DNA from: Actinomycetes bacterium
Lineage (GTDB): Bacteria > Actinomycetota > Acidimicrobiia > Acidimicrobiales > RAAP-2
NCBI GenBank assembly: GCA_021787255.1
Contig: JAJYMD010000462.1
Location: forward strand, 1 to 6,642
Direction of reading: 5' to 3'
Length of the DNA stretch: 6,642 bases
Shown here: in pieces, positions 6,501 through 6,642 of the stretch
Numbering within the stretch: position 1 is the first letter of the stretch
Layout: every line of letters begins with the position of its first letter
Notes under the pieces: model-generated
Databases searched by the model: none
What the model was told of the DNA's origin: nothing
What the model saw: the letters and a program-made list of their open reading frames with translations, nothing else
Translations under genes and position numbers: made by a program

Positions 6501-6642
6501 GGGACGTTTGCGACGCTCGACGTCCGCGTGCCTGACGATTGCGTGTTCAATGCCAAAGAGCCCGCGGCCTGCGAATGGTACTTCACGGGCCTTGGGGTTC
6601 TTTGCGACCTCATCATGACGGCACTCGCGCCTGCGGTCGGCG
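3501..6642 (+). CDS. Fused HyuA-HyuB hydantoinase/oxoprolinase-family enzyme (3' end outside window)
   Basis: The frame is open from ATG 3501 to the right edge with no stop (1047 complete codons), so the C-terminus is missing. Fused relatives such as 5-oxoprolinase have nearly 1300 residues. The HyuA half (about 1-668) has an ASKHA-type ATP fold: phosphate-1 motif DIGGTFTDF (9-17), HGTTVGLNAVVER (from 62), REYARTSTAALNAYV (196-210), MQSNGG (236-241), SGPVGG (258-263), DMGGTSFDVS (283-292), GAGGGSI (323-329), GPRSAGADPGPACYG (340-354) and FGGAGPMHA (442-450). The HyuB half (about 695 on) has NDPYLQGTHLHDVTV (785-799), RAHWQDVGG (816-824), EVFQEG (835-840), GDFSAQ (874-879) and DLDGSARATRGPIN (961-974). 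Family members couple ATP hydrolysis to opening of cyclic amides (5-oxoproline, N-methylhydantoins) or to carboxylation (acetophenone, acetone). Which applies here cannot be read. The soluble cytoplasmic enzyme probably acts on the ligand imported by the transporter encoded upstream. Confidence 0.92.
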   Translation, partial: MSTYRVAIDIGGTFTDFVLQDAASGETRTGKILSTPSDPAQAVLAGLGTFVPSGSEISFLVHGTTVGLNAVVERRGARLAIVTTEGFGDVYTIAGNDRRDIFDFRYRKPVPLVPPDRVVEVRERLAADGSVVVPLDPASIDAVVEFARRERIEAIAVCLLFSYLDPRHEVALAQQLSERLPDVTVTASHQVSRQWREYARTSTAALNAYVAPVVTRYLTTLIDRLEKHSPAPLFVMQSNGGLTVARAARDTPVQTLLSGPVGGAIGAQQLSRMLGRDNLVSIDMGGTSFDVSLIVDGSATIVDEATIEGLPVQMPIVEINGIGAGGGSIGWTEAGAMRVGPRSAGADPGPACYGRGGTEPTVTDANLLLGRIDERRFAGGGMPLDIEAASKAAARLGEQLGLDVRATAQGIVDIVNAKMADAIRTATVRRGIDPREFSLVAFGGAGPMHAVELAEQLEISEVVIPVSPGTFSASGMLETDIRHDVRRTFYASLAQVDRDTLEAAFLEVQEEGSTLLRDEGVESHDMSFERVADLRYQGQEYSLTLSLGPPGPIDLLQLRRRFDQLYLDRYGHSSPEAPVEIVRLGVAATGTVPRPAPCEPPCEPRGDWPLRGVVFKGAVIDTAIVPREQLAPSETYPGPMIITEATATAVVPPGWSVCRMPGGHLSIRRTGAATKQVANARGKPNRADAGRAEAVQVDPVTTEVVRNFMTSCAEDMNAALFRSAYTPVIYEGRDCAVALLDSDGEPLGMSTGVPIFLGNLEVCVKLTIEQFGLDWFGPGDVVAMNDPYLQGTHLHDVTVFGPIFHAGRLVGFAATRAHWQDVGGRDPGTTMGSIEVFQEGFRMGPTRVVKGYEPLPEWMDFLRRASRFGYELMGDFSAQVAAIRTGEARVSRMLDRIGVDVFEAAKKRIFEQAEALDRAAISELPDGTYRAEGWLDNDGYGAEPVRVCVAVTIEGDRMVVDLDGSARATRGPINCGYAQTVSAVRLTYKALVNTHLPVTGGTFATLDVRVPDDCVFNAKEPAACEWYFTGLGVLCDLIMTALAPAVG
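5505..5582 (+). other. Interdomain linker between the HyuA and HyuB halves, with a start-like GTG just after it
   Basis: The last recognisable HyuA block is GPMIITEATATAVVPPGW (638-655), followed by HLSIRR. Residues 669-694 are a basic, Ala/Arg-rich, low-complexity stretch (e.g. QVANARGKPNRADAGRAEA). At 695 the typical HyuB opening begins, VQVDPVTTEVVRN. Its first codon is GTG (5583), with AGGTAGGG at 5567-5574, 8 nt upstream. This is where a stand-alone hyuB would begin, so the junction looks like two adjacent genes joined by loss of the hyuA stop. The GTG may still start a free HyuB, which is inference. Confidence 0.55.

Overview
The window reads as part of one rightward operon from a high-GC bacterium. 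Strong G/C bias at third codon positions and the style of the proteins suggest an actinobacterium or a relative. That is a guess from composition, because no taxonomic marker is present. Every gene I can support is on the + strand, and both ends of the window cut through a gene.

Layout: (1) 1-785 is the C-terminal part of an RbsB-type extracytoplasmic substrate-binding protein. (2) 786-866 is an 81-nt gap that holds a perfect 17-bp inverted repeat with a 3-nt loop (829-865), ending one base before the next start codon. (3) 867-2393 is an RbsA/MglA-type ATPase with two nucleotide-binding domains; the second lacks the Walker B Asp-Glu pair. (4) 2390-3400 is an RbsC-type permease that overlaps the ATPase by ATGA. 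(5) 3397-3504 is a tentative 35-codon small ORF that overlaps both neighbours by 4 nt. (6) 3501 to the window end is one uninterrupted frame encoding a fused hydantoinase A / hydantoinase B (oxoprolinase-family) protein. It still has no stop codon after 1047 residues.

Together these look like an uptake-and-catabolism module. A CUT2/ribose-type ABC importer brings in a small polar ligand, and a single-chain ATP-dependent HyuA-HyuB enzyme would act on it in the cytoplasm. The ligand cannot be read from the sequence. The enzyme family includes 5-oxoprolinases, N-methylhydantoinases and acetophenone- or lactam-type carboxylases/hydrolases. The HyuB half differs from the classic 5-oxoprolinase signature, so I would not name the substrate.

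The points most worth a second look are the hairpin abutting the ATPase start, the HyuA-HyuB fusion with a start-like GTG at the junction, the link between a sugar-type transporter and a hydantoinase-family enzyme, the degenerate second ATPase site, and the small coupled ORF. I see no RNA genes, CRISPR arrays, insertion sequences or integrase genes.
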